DNA of 40,992 nt from Desulfomicrobiaceae bacterium (lineage in GTDB: Bacteria; Desulfobacterota; Desulfovibrionia; Desulfovibrionales; Desulfomicrobiaceae). The notes beneath the pieces were generated by a model. It was not told where the DNA came from, did not search any database, and saw only the letters and a list, made by a program, of their open reading frames with translations. Below, piece after piece: positions 21,287 to 29,884 of the stretch. Positions within the stretch are counted from its first letter, which is position 1, and every line of letters starts with the position of its first letter. A program made the translations under genes and the position numbers. The stretch is taken from the NCBI GenBank assembly GCA_003530935.1, contig DPEO01000125.1, positions 1 through 40,992 on the forward strand, written 5' to 3'.

Positions 21287-22342
21287 GTGAAAGGACTCAG
21301 TTTTTTCTCCAAGACGCAAGTCGGTCTCGGCGTGGACCTCGGCAGCGAATGGCTGAAGGTCCTCAAGATTTCGGTGCGCGGCAGTCAGGTGCGTCTGGAA
21401 CATCTGGCGCGGGCGCCGTGGTCGCCTGGAGAGTTGGATACCCCGGGGACGGCGGGGGCCAAGGTGGCGGCCTTGCTCCAGCACTTGGAGATCAAAGACC
21501 AGGTCGTTGTATCCTCGGTGGCCGGCCACTCGGTCATCGTGAAACGGGTGATGTGTGAGGCCGAGTCCCCCAAGCTCTTGGGGGAGGTCGTGCATCGGGA
21601 CGCCCGGCAGTACATCCCCTTTGACATTACCGATGTCTTTCTCGACTACCAGTATCTCTCTCCGGGAACCAAGGAAAAGACCCACGAAGTGCTTTTGGTG
21701 GCGAGCAAAAAAAAGGCGGTGCAGGGCCTGGGAGAGACTATGACTCAGGCCGGTCTTTCTTTGAGTGTGGTGGACGTGGACGCCTTTGCCGTGTGTAATG
21801 CCTTTGAGTTCAATTACCCGGAATTCAAGACCAAACCTGCATACCTTCTGGACATCGGCGGGACCCAGAGCGTTTTGTGTGTTCTGATGGGTTTTGAGCC
21901 GGTGTTTTTGCGTGAAGTGGGCTTCGGCGGCCGAAGCCTGTCGGAAGCCATCGCCAAGCGGCAGGGGATCAGTCGCAGTGAGGCGGAGCGTTTGAAGCTT
22001 CACGGTATTGATGGAGGGACGGCTGCGGACAAGGAGGCGGTCGCCCAGGTGGTGCGGCAGACCATCTCGGGGTGGTGCGATGAGGTCAAACGCCTCATCG
22101 GCTTTTACGAATCCTCAACGCCGGAGGCCGTGGTGGCGGAGCAGCTCTTTCTCTCGGGCGGCGGGGCCCTTTTGCCGGGCATTGCCGATGCCTTTGCTGC
22201 GGAGATGGGGGTCTCGGTGGAACTGCTTGATCCCTTCCGACGGGTGGATGTGCCGGAGTCGCGCTTTCAGCCGGCGTTTGTGCGTGCCGTGGCGCCGCAA
22301 TTCGTGGTGCCTTTTGGTTTGTCCCTGCGGGGGATTGCATGA
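21287..22342 (+). CDS. pilM: Type IV pilus assembly protein PilM
   Basis: 351-residue actin-like cytoplasmic protein that binds the N terminus of PilN and links the pilus motor to the inner-membrane alignment complex. The phosphate-1-type motif VGLGVDLGSEWLKVLKI is near the start, LLDIGGTQSVLCVL is the second phosphate loop, and LSGGGALLPGIADAF is the adenosine-binding motif; all match FtsA/PilM. I chose GTG 21287 because GAGGAG lies about ten bases upstream and the protein then begins at the usual place (KGLSFFSKTQVGLGVD). An in-frame GTG at 21251 would add 12 residues. It heads a five-gene operon with overlapping junctions, and its stop overlaps pilN in ATGA. Confidence 0.92.
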   Translation: MKGLSFFSKTQVGLGVDLGSEWLKVLKISVRGSQVRLEHLARAPWSPGELDTPGTAGAKVAALLQHLEIKDQVVVSSVAGHSVIVKRVMCEAESPKLLGEVVHRDARQYIPFDITDVFLDYQYLSPGTKEKTHEVLLVASKKKAVQGLGETMTQAGLSLSVVDVDAFAVCNAFEFNYPEFKTKPAYLLDIGGTQSVLCVLMGFEPVFLREVGFGGRSLSEAIAKRQGISRSEAERLKLHGIDGGTAADKEAVAQVVRQTISGWCDEVKRLIGFYESSTPEAVVAEQLFLSGGGALLPGIADAFAAEMGVSVELLDPFRRVDVPESRFQPAFVRAVAPQFVVPFGLSLRGIA

Positions 22343-22926
22343 TTACCATCAATCTTTTGCCACAGCCCAAGCGGGCGAAGGTCTCGGACAAGGCACGAAT
22401 CATTTTTGTGGCGGTGTTGGGCCTTGTGGTGGTCGGAGGGCTCTTGGCGGGCTCGTATTGGTATTTCGATGTCCAGGTTCAGGCGCTGCAGCAAGCGGTG
22501 CAGGAACGCAGTCAGACCAAGAAGCTCCTTTTGGCGCAGATCGGCAAGGCCAACCAGTACGTGGACGAGCTCAAGGCCATTGAACAGCGTATTCAGGTCA
22601 TCAAGGAAGTGCGTGTACGCCAGGGGCTGCCGGTGCGCTTCCTCGACGCGTTGGCTTCTACCATGCCGCCGGAGCGACTGTGGTTCGAATCCCTGTCCCT
22701 GGGCGCTGGCGGGCAGATGAACCTTTCTGGTGTGGCCCTCGATAACCAGGCCTTTGCCGCGTATGTGGAGGCGCTGCGGCAATCGCCGTTCATCGCTCGG
22801 GTGGACATTCAACGGACCTCACGGCGCGATGTCCAGGGGCGCGGCTTAGTGGCCTTTGTCTGTTCTGTGGTGGGGAAAGACCCAGGAGTGGAAGCATCGG
22901 TCTCGAAGGATGGCACCCATGGATAA
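22339..22926 (+). CDS. pilN: Type IV pilus assembly protein PilN
   Basis: 195-residue bitopic inner-membrane protein. The cytoplasmic N terminus is ITINLLPQPKRAK, carrying the INLLP motif that docks into PilM. One membrane helix (about residues 22-43) is followed by a coiled coil (about 45-90) and a periplasmic ferredoxin-like domain (about 100-180) containing LDALASTMPPERLWFESLSL. PilN pairs with PilO to form the alignment frame under the secretin. It starts within the last codons of pilM (ATGA overlap) and overlaps pilO by eight bases, so the operon is tightly coupled. The roughly 15-residue tail after the fold is acidic and Ser/Lys-rich. Confidence 0.92.
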   Translation: MITINLLPQPKRAKVSDKARIIFVAVLGLVVVGGLLAGSYWYFDVQVQALQQAVQERSQTKKLLLAQIGKANQYVDELKAIEQRIQVIKEVRVRQGLPVRFLDALASTMPPERLWFESLSLGAGGQMNLSGVALDNQAFAAYVEALRQSPFIARVDIQRTSRRDVQGRGLVAFVCSVVGKDPGVEASVSKDGTHG

Positions 22927-23542
22927 AGCGGCATTGCAGGCAGCCTGGCAGGGGCTTTCCTGGTGGAAAAAGATCTTGGTGGGCTTGGGCGCTCTCGCGC
23001 TTTTGGGGGCAGGATGGTGGTATTTCGTCATCGATCCCCAAGTGGCGGAAATCGCCCAACTGCAGCGCCAGGTGGAGGCATTGGACGGGGAGATCGCCAA
23101 ATACCGTTTGCAGGCGGCCAAGCTCCCGGAGTTGGAGCGGGACGTCAAGCGCCGGCAGATGGAGTTTCTCTATGCCAAAACGTTGCTGCCCGAGGATGCC
23201 CAGGCGCTGGAGCGACTTTTGGCATCGTTTGAGAAGCTGGGGCGGGACGAGGGGATCGAGTTTTTGCTGTTTCAGCCAGGAAGTGAGACGCAAGCGGATT
23301 TTTACGCCACGAGATCGGTTTCCATTCAGGTCTCGGGACCGTTCCATCGTCTGATGAGCTATTTCGATAAGCTGGCGCGCTTAGATCGTCTGGTGGCTAT
23401 TCAAAGCGTGCAGTTCGCTCCAGTGGCGGATTTTTCCCCGACGGAAAAGCGCCTCAACGCCAATGTCAGTCTGGTGGTGTATCGGGCGCTCACCGATGCT
23501 GAAATGGAAGCGCGCAAAAAGCAACAGGGAAAGAAGCAATGA
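22919..23542 (+). CDS. pilO: Type IV pilus assembly protein PilO
   Basis: 207 residues: a short cytoplasmic start, one membrane helix (about 20-38, ILVGLGALALLGAGWWYFV), a coiled coil (about 43-80) and a periplasmic domain containing ALERLLASFEKLGRDEGIEF and FHRLMSYFDKLARLDRLVAI, the typical PilO core. It forms heterodimers with PilN and recruits PilP. ATG 22919 is favoured over the nearby in-frame ATG at 22910 because AAGGA lies about nine bases before it; a longer open frame extends into pilN and is not used. The lysine/glutamine-rich C terminus ends in an ATGA overlap with pilP. Confidence 0.9.
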   Translation: MDKAALQAAWQGLSWWKKILVGLGALALLGAGWWYFVIDPQVAEIAQLQRQVEALDGEIAKYRLQAAKLPELERDVKRRQMEFLYAKTLLPEDAQALERLLASFEKLGRDEGIEFLLFQPGSETQADFYATRSVSIQVSGPFHRLMSYFDKLARLDRLVAIQSVQFAPVADFSPTEKRLNANVSLVVYRALTDAEMEARKKQQGKKQ

Positions 23543-24063
23543 TACGTTGCCTTGTTGTCGGTCTGCTTATTCTCCCGGGATTGGTATGGGCTGCGGACCC
23601 CATCCCCGAGGCCGCCGGGGTGCAGGATTCCGGGAATGTTACGGAAAACGCCACTGAGGTGCCCCTGCCGTCGTGGATCCATCCACGTTTTGCCCCGTAT
23701 GATCCCGCGGGCCGCACGGACCCGTTCATGTCGTTTATCCAGCTCCGCGCCGTGGAGCAGGCCCGGAGCGCCATGCAAAGGCAGCAGGAGAAGCGGGAGC
23801 CTGCAACCCCGCTGGAAACCGTGGACCTGCGCACGCTCAAACTTGTGGGCGTGATGACTCCCAAAGGCGGTGGGGCTGTGGGTGTGGTTCAGATGCCTGA
23901 CGGCAAGAGCTTCATCGTGCGTCCAGGGATGGGTATTGGCCTTTATGGGGGCATTATCAAAGAGATTCGTGACGGAGCCCTCATTGTGGAAGAAAAGACC
24001 TATGATATTCTTGGCGAAGAGCAGACCCAGACGGTGACGCTCTCGCTGCGTCCAAGCGAATAG
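23539..24063 (+). CDS. pilP: Type IV pilus assembly protein PilP
   Basis: 174 residues with a cleavable signal peptide (MIRCLVVGLLILPGLVWA, cleavage likely after Ala18). The N-terminal Cys4 is inside the signal region and there is no lipobox after it, unlike lipoprotein PilP of Neisseria. After a proline-rich unstructured stretch, the C-terminal beta domain (about 92-170) has LRTLKLVGVMTPKGGGAVGVV and YGGIIKEIRDGALIVEEK, the homology-region fold that contacts the secretin. PilP connects the PilN-PilO frame to PilQ across the periplasm. RTDPFMSF before the domain resembles the DPF motif seen in PilP proteins. It precedes pilQ by 11 bases. Confidence 0.88.
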   Translation: MIRCLVVGLLILPGLVWAADPIPEAAGVQDSGNVTENATEVPLPSWIHPRFAPYDPAGRTDPFMSFIQLRAVEQARSAMQRQQEKREPATPLETVDLRTLKLVGVMTPKGGGAVGVVQMPDGKSFIVRPGMGIGLYGGIIKEIRDGALIVEEKTYDILGEEQTQTVTLSLRPSE

Positions 24064-24074
24064 GGGTGTGGGGT

Positions 24075-26180
24075 ATGCAGAAGATATACACATGGGCTGT
24101 GATGGTGGCGTTTTTTTGGGTTTGCGGGTGCACAACCGTTCGCCCTGTTGGGCCTACGCCGGAAGGGGAGGTGCATGCTGCAGAGCGTGCGGCATCTGTA
24201 AGCCAAGCCAGTTCGGACGTTGCGTCCCGCCCTCTGTTGGAAGCCATGACGTTGCAGAAGGTGGCGGAAGGCACGTTGCTGGAATTCCCTGCCCCGACGC
24301 CTTCGGAAGTGTTCGTCGACTATGACATGGGCCGGCGCTTTGTGGTGCATTTTACCCCGGCGGTCCCGGAATTTATTCCCGCCGCGCCTGCCGGCGTGGT
24401 CCAGCGGGTAGGCCTCGATGCACGGGACGGGATGGTCTCTTCCGTGACCGTCGATCTTATGGAGCCGGTACGTTACCTCTTGTCTCGAGAGGGCGCTCGG
24501 GCGCGTCTTTTGCTTGCCCCGGCAGAGGCCGAACGAGAGACGGTTCCGCCGCCTGCCTCCACCAAACCAGCGCTCGTGGACGCCGTGGAATTTGCCACCT
24601 CGGAGCACGATTTCTCCGTTCTGCTTTCCTCTTCGGCACCGATTCGGGTAACCCCCGGGCCCAAGGGTGAGGCGTTTGCCGTCGTCCTGCCTGGGGCGCA
24701 GTTTTCGCCTGCAGTGGCCAAGGTGTACCGCATCGAGGGGGGACAACCCATCGAGCGGGTGCAGGCCCTCAACGTGGGGAGTGACGCGCAGCTGGTGTTC
24801 ACCGGAGTCACTCGGCCGGCCTTCACCGTAGCCCGGGAAGGCGGGGTCACGCGGTTGCGTCTGGCCGTGGAGCGCGGTGGATCTCCTTCGGTGGGGACAG
24901 CTCAGAAAATGGCCATCCCCGCTGCCACGGCCGCGTCCGAGCCTCAAGATCCAGGCACCATCTTTCCCGGCATGAAAAAAGAGTACCACGGAACGCCCAT
25001 TACTTTGGACCTTCAGGAAGCCAAGGTAGAGCATGTGTTGCGACTGCTCAGTGAAATCGCGGGCTACAACCTCATCCTCGACGAAGGTGTCACCGGGACG
25101 ATTTCTCTGAAGCTGGTGGATATTCCTTGGGATCAGGCGCTCGATTTGATCTTGCTGCAAAAGAATTTGGGCATGGTGAAGCAGGGAAATTTATTGCGCA
25201 TTGCTACATTAGAGCAACTGCGACGGGAAAACGAAGAGTTACAGCGGGCACGTGAGGCTGAAGCTAGGGCTAGAGAGAGTCTGGAAAATGTTCTCCCTAC
25301 ACGTACGGAGTTTATCCAGATCAACTACAGTACTGCGGCGGAGTTCGAGTCGAAGGTGCGGGAACTGCTTTCTCCTCGAGGTAAGATTTCTGCCGATAGT
25401 CGTACAAATACCTTGATTGTGACAGATATTGATCCCGTATTGCAAAAGGTACAGAGTTATATCGCCAAGCTCGACCGTCCGGAACGGCAGGTGCTCATCG
25501 AGGCGCGTCTCGTGTATGCCACCGATGACTTTCAGCGGGATATTGGCATCAAGTGGGGCGCGACCATGCAGGACGAGTCTGCGCGGGACGACGAGCAGTA
25601 TCAGTGGGATACATCGGCCTCGGGATTCAATACGCCTTTTGGCACCACAGGCCTTGGCCTGGCGGGAAATATTGGTAAGATCCTGGGCAAGGATTTGTGG
25701 TCCTTGGACGCCTCGTTGCGTCTTGGCGAGACCAAGAACTTGGTGAAAATGGTTTCCTCCCCGCGGATTGTGACTCTCAACAACAACCGCGCCGAGATCA
25801 AGCAGGGCATCAAGCTTGCCACGAGCGGGGAGTCGGAGAGCGGCGGCACCACTACGGAGTACACGGACGCGGTGCTCAAGATTTCGGTCCAGCCTCAGAT
25901 TACTCCGGACAACAAGCTTATCCTGGATGTGGAGATCAGCGACGATAGTCCCACGGCCACCGGGCGGGACATTGAAACCAAGTCGGCCCGCACCAAGATG
26001 ATCGTCGGTGACCGCGAGACCATTGTCATCGGCGGGGTGCTCAAGGCATCGGATCGCTCGGCGACGGAAAAGATTCCAGGGTTGGGGGACGTTCCGGTCT
26101 TGGGGCGGCTCTTCCGGCAGGATGAAACCGCCTCGTCCAAGCAGGAACTTTTGATCTTCCTGCATCCACGCATCCTGTAA
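24075..26180 (+). CDS. pilQ: Type IV pilus secretin PilQ
   Basis: 701-residue outer-membrane secretin through which the pilus emerges. The N terminus MQKIYTWAVMVAFFWVCGC ends in a usable lipobox (VCGC, Cys19), suggesting a lipidated secretin. Residues about 85-270 contain two AMIN-like beta regions (VTVDLMEPVRYLLS marks the first). STN/N0 is at 310-380 (LSEIAGYNLILDEGVTGTISLK), N1 at 412-472 (KISADSRTNTLIVTD) and the secretin core at 475-701, with KMVSSPRIVTLNNNRAEI and KIPGLGDVPVLGRLF. ATG 24075 is chosen over GTG 24066 because it starts the signal sequence. The stretch encoding the N0-N1 linker and N1 (about 25186-25470) has noticeably more A/T-ending codons than the rest. It is the last gene of the pil operon, followed by a terminator. 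Confidence 0.93.
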   Translation: MQKIYTWAVMVAFFWVCGCTTVRPVGPTPEGEVHAAERAASVSQASSDVASRPLLEAMTLQKVAEGTLLEFPAPTPSEVFVDYDMGRRFVVHFTPAVPEFIPAAPAGVVQRVGLDARDGMVSSVTVDLMEPVRYLLSREGARARLLLAPAEAERETVPPPASTKPALVDAVEFATSEHDFSVLLSSSAPIRVTPGPKGEAFAVVLPGAQFSPAVAKVYRIEGGQPIERVQALNVGSDAQLVFTGVTRPAFTVAREGGVTRLRLAVERGGSPSVGTAQKMAIPAATAASEPQDPGTIFPGMKKEYHGTPITLDLQEAKVEHVLRLLSEIAGYNLILDEGVTGTISLKLVDIPWDQALDLILLQKNLGMVKQGNLLRIATLEQLRRENEELQRAREAEARARESLENVLPTRTEFIQINYSTAAEFESKVRELLSPRGKISADSRTNTLIVTDIDPVLQKVQSYIAKLDRPERQVLIEARLVYATDDFQRDIGIKWGATMQDESARDDEQYQWDTSASGFNTPFGTTGLGLAGNIGKILGKDLWSLDASLRLGETKNLVKMVSSPRIVTLNNNRAEIKQGIKLATSGESESGGTTTEYTDAVLKISVQPQITPDNKLILDVEISDDSPTATGRDIETKSARTKMIVGDRETIVIGGVLKASDRSATEKIPGLGDVPVLGRLFRQDETASSKQELLIFLHPRIL

Positions 26181-26203
26181 GGTGGGGGCTTCTTGATGCA
26201 CAC

Positions 26204-26235
26204 AGGGCTCTTCCTCTGCGGAAGGGCCTTTTTTT
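26204..26235 (+). terminator. Intrinsic terminator after pilQ
   Basis: An 11-base-pair stem (26204-26214 with 26220-26230, two G-U pairs) with a TCTGC loop runs into seven Ts. It closes the pilMNOPQ transcript, 23 bases after the stop, and faces the convergent HDOD gene. Confidence 0.88.
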
Positions 26236-26270
26236 GTTGGAGGAAAGGCCGGGAAGAGATCTTGGCGGCC

Positions 26271-27116
26271 CTAGTGCATTTGGCCCAGGAGCGCGTCGGT
26301 TTTGATGCTCACGTCCTGGATGGTGGGGGTAAAGTCCACCGAGAAGAGTTTTTCGGGGATGGTGGCTCGTTTTTGGAGGGGGCTGATGGCGGGATTGAAG
26401 ACATAACCACCTTCGGTGGCGAGGCAATCGGCGAGTTTAAGGAGAAAAATGGCGGCCGGTGCGTCTTCCCGCACCAGTCGGTGATGGCCATAGACCGCAA
26501 GCTGGATTTCCTTGGAAAACCCCCACAATTTGAGAGCCTTGGCGCTCACCACCGGGTGCGTCATGCCGAAGAGGCGTTCTTCGGCATCCAGCGGTGGTTC
26601 TTCAGCCGTGATCCAGATGGTCATGAGTTCCGCAAAGGCCTCGGGCGCCAATTTTGCCATGATGAGGTAGCCGATGTCATGGAGCAGGCCAGTGAGGTAC
26701 GCACTTTCTCGCTCTTCTTCGGTCAAAGGGAGGAGGGCGGGAAAGTAGCCAGGGATTTGCTGGCACAAATAGGCCGTGGCGAGACTATGCCCCCAGAGTT
26801 TCCGGAGAGGAAAACCTTGGGGAAGCCCTGCCTCAGAAAGGGATTGGGTCAGGGTGAGGTAGTAGACGATGCCGCGGACTTCCCGTAGCCCCAGGCGCAC
26901 CAATGCCTTGTGGGGGGAGGTGATTTTTTCCACTCCTCGGTACAGGGGCGAGTTGGCGATGGCCATGATGCGGGCGCAGAGCACGGGTTCGGCACTCATG
27001 GCCTCGGAGATCTCGCTCAGGGTGGCGTTGCGGGAACCGAGAAGTTGCCATAAGCGAAGGACCGCCGGCTTGATGGGCGGCAGATCGTGGTCGTTTAAAG
27101 CGTCGAGACGAAGCAT
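26271..27116 (-). CDS. HDOD domain signalling protein
   Basis: 281 residues consisting almost entirely of an HDOD domain (an HD-related fold without catalytic competence in most members). It is used in bacterial signalling, often for motility, surface attachment or stress. Landmarks are LPPIKPAVLRLWQLL, SAEPVLCARIMAIANSPLYRG, ALVRLGLREVRGIVYYL, LLHDIGYLIMAKL and VYGHHRLV. ATG 27116 (MLRLDALNDHDLPP) has GGAA at an acceptable distance; the upstream ATG at 27152 adds 12 residues and is less well supported. Its own sigma-70-like promoter is at 27152-27180. It is convergent with the pilus operon and divergent from the beta-CASP gene. The histidine/aspartate pairs in LLHDIG and YGHH are present, but the complete metal set of active HD phosphohydrolases is not obvious. 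A link to pili is possible only from proximity. Confidence 0.85.
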   Translation of the reverse strand: MLRLDALNDHDLPPIKPAVLRLWQLLGSRNATLSEISEAMSAEPVLCARIMAIANSPLYRGVEKITSPHKALVRLGLREVRGIVYYLTLTQSLSEAGLPQGFPLRKLWGHSLATAYLCQQIPGYFPALLPLTEEERESAYLTGLLHDIGYLIMAKLAPEAFAELMTIWITAEEPPLDAEERLFGMTHPVVSAKALKLWGFSKEIQLAVYGHHRLVREDAPAAIFLLKLADCLATEGGYVFNPAISPLQKRATIPEKLFSVDFTPTIQDVSIKTDALLGQMH

Positions 27117-27151
27117 GCGGTTTCCTTGAATGGACAACGAAGGTGCGGTCA

Positions 27152-27180
27152 AGTGTAGGTGCCTTGGGTGTGAAGCTCAA
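27152..27180 (-). promoter_or_regulatory. Sigma-70-like promoter of the HDOD gene
   Basis: On the minus strand TTGAGC (27175-27180) and TACACT (27152-27157) are 17 bases apart, each matching four of six consensus positions. Transcription would begin near 27145, 28 bases before the ATG. Confidence 0.4.
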
Positions 27181-27191
27181 GGGGTTATGAT
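27164..27191 (+). promoter_or_regulatory. Sigma-70-like promoter of the beta-CASP/rsmD/coaD/miaA operon
   Basis: TTGGGT (27164-27169) and TATGAT (27186-27191) are separated by 16 bases. The start point near 27198 coincides with an in-frame ATG, which would leave that ATG leaderless. This supports translation from ATG 27216, which has GAGGAG upstream. It overlaps the divergent HDOD promoter, so the two may interfere. Confidence 0.4.
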
Positions 27192-27215
27192 GGACTCATG
27201 GCTGAGGAGCGACGG

Positions 27216-28865
27216 ATGAAAGTAACGTTTTTGGGGGCGGCACGAACGGTGACGGGTTCGTGCTATGCATTGGAAGCGGGGGAAACCCGTTTTGCCGTGG
27301 ATTGCGGCATGCACCAGGGGAACCGGGCCATGGAGCTGCGCAACTGGGACGAGGCGGGGATGTATCGCCCGGGAGAGCTGGATTTCATCCTCCTCACGCA
27401 TGCCCATGTGGACCATTGCGGTCTCTTGCCGCGTTTGGTGCAGCAGGGCTTTGTTGGTCCTGTGTACACCACCGCGCCCAGCCGGGATCTGGTGGAAATC
27501 CTTTTACAGGATAGTGCGCACATCCAGGAGATGGAAGCCCGTTGGCGCAGCACGAAGAAACAGCGTGCAGGAGGCCTGCCTGAGGAACCGCTCTATACCG
27601 CGAACGACGCCCTGGCTGCGGTGCGGAGGCTCCAGGTGGTGGAGTATGACCGCGAGTTCTCCCCCAAGCCTGGGGTGCGGGTGGTCTTTCGTAATGCTGG
27701 GCATATCCTGGGTTCCGCTTTTGTGGAGATTTGGGTGCAGGATGGAGGGCGCGAGACCAAGTGCGTGTTTTCTGGCGATTTGGGCCGACCTCATCAGCTC
27801 TTGGTCCCGGACCCCTGGACCATCGACCAGGCGGATTTTCTGTTTTTGGAATCCACCTACGGCAATCGCGACCACAAAAACGAGGATTCCAGTCGCCAGG
27901 AGTTGGCGGAGGCCATCGCCTATAGCTACCGTCACGGCCAGAAGGTCCTGATCCCGAGTTTTGCCGTGGAGCGCACCCAAGAGATCCTGTTTACCCTGCA
28001 CATCCTTGCCAAAGAAGGAAAGCTGCCGGCGGACATGCCGGTGTTTCTGGATAGTCCTCTGGCCATCAAGGCTACAGAGATCTTCCGCAAGCATGCCCGG
28101 TTTTACGATGATGAGGCGCGTGCCGTGCTCGACGCCGGAGAGGATCCGCTCTCGGTCCCGGGCCTGCAGCTTGCCCAGACCGTGGAAGAGTCGCGCAATA
28201 TCAACGCGCAGCAGGGCCCTGCCATTGTCATTGCCGGCAGCGGCATGGCCAATGCCGGACGCATCAAACACCATCTGCGGCACAACATCTGGCGTGAGGG
28301 GGCGTCGGTGGTTTTTGTGGGCTTTCAGGCCCAGGGCACTCCGGGGCGGCGTATCGTGGACGGTGCTTCGTCCATCCGTATCTTGGGCGAGCAATTGGCC
28401 GTGCGGGCAAAGGTGTTCACCATCGGCGGGTTTTCCGCCCATGCGGGGCGGAGCCAGCTTTTGGAGTGGCTGGGGCATTTTCGTTCGCCGTCCATGCAGG
28501 TGTATTTGGTCCATGGTGAGTACACGGCGCAGCAGGAGTTCGCTCGGATCATCCAGGAGCGCTTTGGCTACGCCGTGCACATCCCCGACTATTTGGACGA
28601 GTGCACCTTGGAACCGGGCGGTGTCTTCCAACTCACCTCCCGCCACGATCTTGCCCCGCGCATCGATTGGGATTTTCTGCTGGAAGAGACGCAGAGCAAG
28701 CTTGCCCAGGTGCAGGACCGGGTGCGGCATTTGGATCGGCTGGGGCATACCAGCCAGGTGGAAATCCGAGGGACCATTGTGGATATCAACTCCAAGCTCC
28801 TCGAAATTCTGTCCGAGCTGCGCATGGCGGAGGCGGCGCCCCAGTCCTCAGGAGCGGATGCCTAG
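27216..28865 (+). CDS. MBL-fold beta-CASP ribonuclease/metallo-hydrolase
   Basis: 549-residue cytoplasmic protein of the metallo-beta-lactamase beta-CASP family, related to RNase J and eukaryotic CPSF-73. Its members cut or trim RNA with two zinc ions. The HxHxDH motif THAHVDHCG is at about 61-69. FSGDLGRP provides the metal-bridging Asp, FLESTYGNRDH is motif A of beta-CASP, and IAGSGMANAGRIKHHL and GFSAHAGR provide the late histidines. It resembles the proteins widely annotated as 'MBL fold RNA-specific exonuclease'. ATG 27216 has GAGGAG seven bases upstream. The C-terminal 70 residues are helical (possible coiled coil LAQVQDRVRHLDRL). rsmD follows with no spacer, making an RNA-related operon with rsmD, coaD and miaA. 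Endo- versus exonuclease action cannot be resolved. Confidence 0.88.
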   Translation: MKVTFLGAARTVTGSCYALEAGETRFAVDCGMHQGNRAMELRNWDEAGMYRPGELDFILLTHAHVDHCGLLPRLVQQGFVGPVYTTAPSRDLVEILLQDSAHIQEMEARWRSTKKQRAGGLPEEPLYTANDALAAVRRLQVVEYDREFSPKPGVRVVFRNAGHILGSAFVEIWVQDGGRETKCVFSGDLGRPHQLLVPDPWTIDQADFLFLESTYGNRDHKNEDSSRQELAEAIAYSYRHGQKVLIPSFAVERTQEILFTLHILAKEGKLPADMPVFLDSPLAIKATEIFRKHARFYDDEARAVLDAGEDPLSVPGLQLAQTVEESRNINAQQGPAIVIAGSGMANAGRIKHHLRHNIWREGASVVFVGFQAQGTPGRRIVDGASSIRILGEQLAVRAKVFTIGGFSAHAGRSQLLEWLGHFRSPSMQVYLVHGEYTAQQEFARIIQERFGYAVHIPDYLDECTLEPGGVFQLTSRHDLAPRIDWDFLLEETQSKLAQVQDRVRHLDRLGHTSQVEIRGTIVDINSKLLEILSELRMAEAAPQSSGADA

Positions 28866-29408
28866 ATGCGGATCATTGCCGGTGTGTTCAAGGGGAGGGT
28901 GCTGCGCACCGCCTGTGGGCCGGGCTACCGTCCTGCCACCGGGAGGGTGCGGGAGGCGCTCTTTTCAACCCTTGGATCGCTCGGGGTGTGCTGGCAGGGG
29001 GCTCAGGTGGCCGACGTCTTTGCCGGCAGCGGTGCCCTTGGTCTTGAGGCCTTGAGCCGGGGGGCGTCCCAGGCCGTCTTCGTAGAGTTGGCGGCGTCTG
29101 CGGCGCGAGTGCTGCAGGACAACATTCGCTTCTTGGGCCTGACGGCTGCGCAGGCCGTCGTGGTGCGTATGGACGCCCTGCGTTGGGTGCAGCGTGCATC
29201 CGGACCGTATCATGTGGTTTTCGTGGATCCCCCGTATGGACGTGGACTTTTGGCGCCGGTGCTTGCGGCGCTTCCTGCGCTGCTTGCTCCTGGCGCAGTG
29301 GTGGTGGCGGAGACGGAAGCTTCATTGGACGTCTCCCCCACCCCATGGAATTTGGTGCGGGACACGCTCTATGGACAAACAAGGATACGTATATGGCAGA
29401 GCGAATAG
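28866..29408 (+). CDS. rsmD: 16S rRNA (guanine-N2)-methyltransferase RsmD
   Basis: 180 residues. Methylates G966 of 16S rRNA (E. coli numbering) using S-adenosylmethionine. MRIIAGVFKGRVL opens the protein, RPATGRVREALFSTL is the RNA/substrate segment, VADVFAGSGALGLEALSRGA is the SAM-binding motif I, and VDPPYG at 120-125 is motif IV, where the Asp-Pro-Pro-Tyr binds the target amine. Length and motif order are as in E. coli RsmD. The ATG follows the beta-CASP stop at once. The last 16 bases overlap coaD, an rsmD-coaD arrangement seen in many bacteria. A few cysteines and alanines replace usual residues but nothing essential appears lost. Confidence 0.92.
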   Translation: MRIIAGVFKGRVLRTACGPGYRPATGRVREALFSTLGSLGVCWQGAQVADVFAGSGALGLEALSRGASQAVFVELAASAARVLQDNIRFLGLTAAQAVVVRMDALRWVQRASGPYHVVFVDPPYGRGLLAPVLAALPALLAPGAVVVAETEASLDVSPTPWNLVRDTLYGQTRIRIWQSE

Positions 29409-29884
29409 CCATCTATCCCGGGACGTTCGATCCACTGACCAATGGTCATGTGAGTATTGTGCGCCGGAGTTTGGATATTTTCGACAAGGTCATTGTTGCG
29501 GTTGCAGTGCATTCGGGAAAAAATCCGCTTTTTTCCTTGGATGAACGTGTGGAAATGGTTCGAGAGGTCTTTCAGCAAAATCCACGTGTTATTGCGGAGT
29601 CCTTTTCTGGGCTGCTCGTAGAGTATGCTCAGTCTCGTGGAGTGAATACTATTATTCGTGGATTACGTGCTGTTTCCGATTTTGAATACGAGTTTCAAAT
29701 GGCGCTCATGAACCGAAAGCTCGAGCCCAACATCCATACTGTTTTTATGATGACGGATTATAAATGGCTGTATATCAGCTCGACCATCATCAAAGACGTG
29801 GCGCGTTTGGGAGGCAGCATTGAGGGGCTGGTGCCTGCAGTGGTGGCCGGGCGTATGCGGGAGCGCCTGGCGGCAACGGCATGA
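29393..29884 (+). CDS. coaD: Phosphopantetheine adenylyltransferase CoaD
   Basis: 163-residue cytoplasmic enzyme joining phosphopantetheine and ATP to dephospho-CoA, the penultimate step of CoA synthesis. The nucleotidyltransferase signature GTFDPLTNGH (10-19) carries the T/HxGH motif. HSGKNPLFSLDER, INTIIRGLRAVSDFEYEFQMA-type substrate-binding residues and the ISSTIIKDVA motif are all present. ATG 29393 has AAGGA upstream and overlaps rsmD. About two thirds of the gene (29400-29790) is distinctly AT-richer at third codon positions than rsmD and miaA on either side. Its stop overlaps the miaA start in ATGA. Function assignment is firm. Confidence 0.95.
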   Translation: MAERIAIYPGTFDPLTNGHVSIVRRSLDIFDKVIVAVAVHSGKNPLFSLDERVEMVREVFQQNPRVIAESFSGLLVEYAQSRGVNTIIRGLRAVSDFEYEFQMALMNRKLEPNIHTVFMMTDYKWLYISSTIIKDVARLGGSIEGLVPAVVAGRMRERLAATA

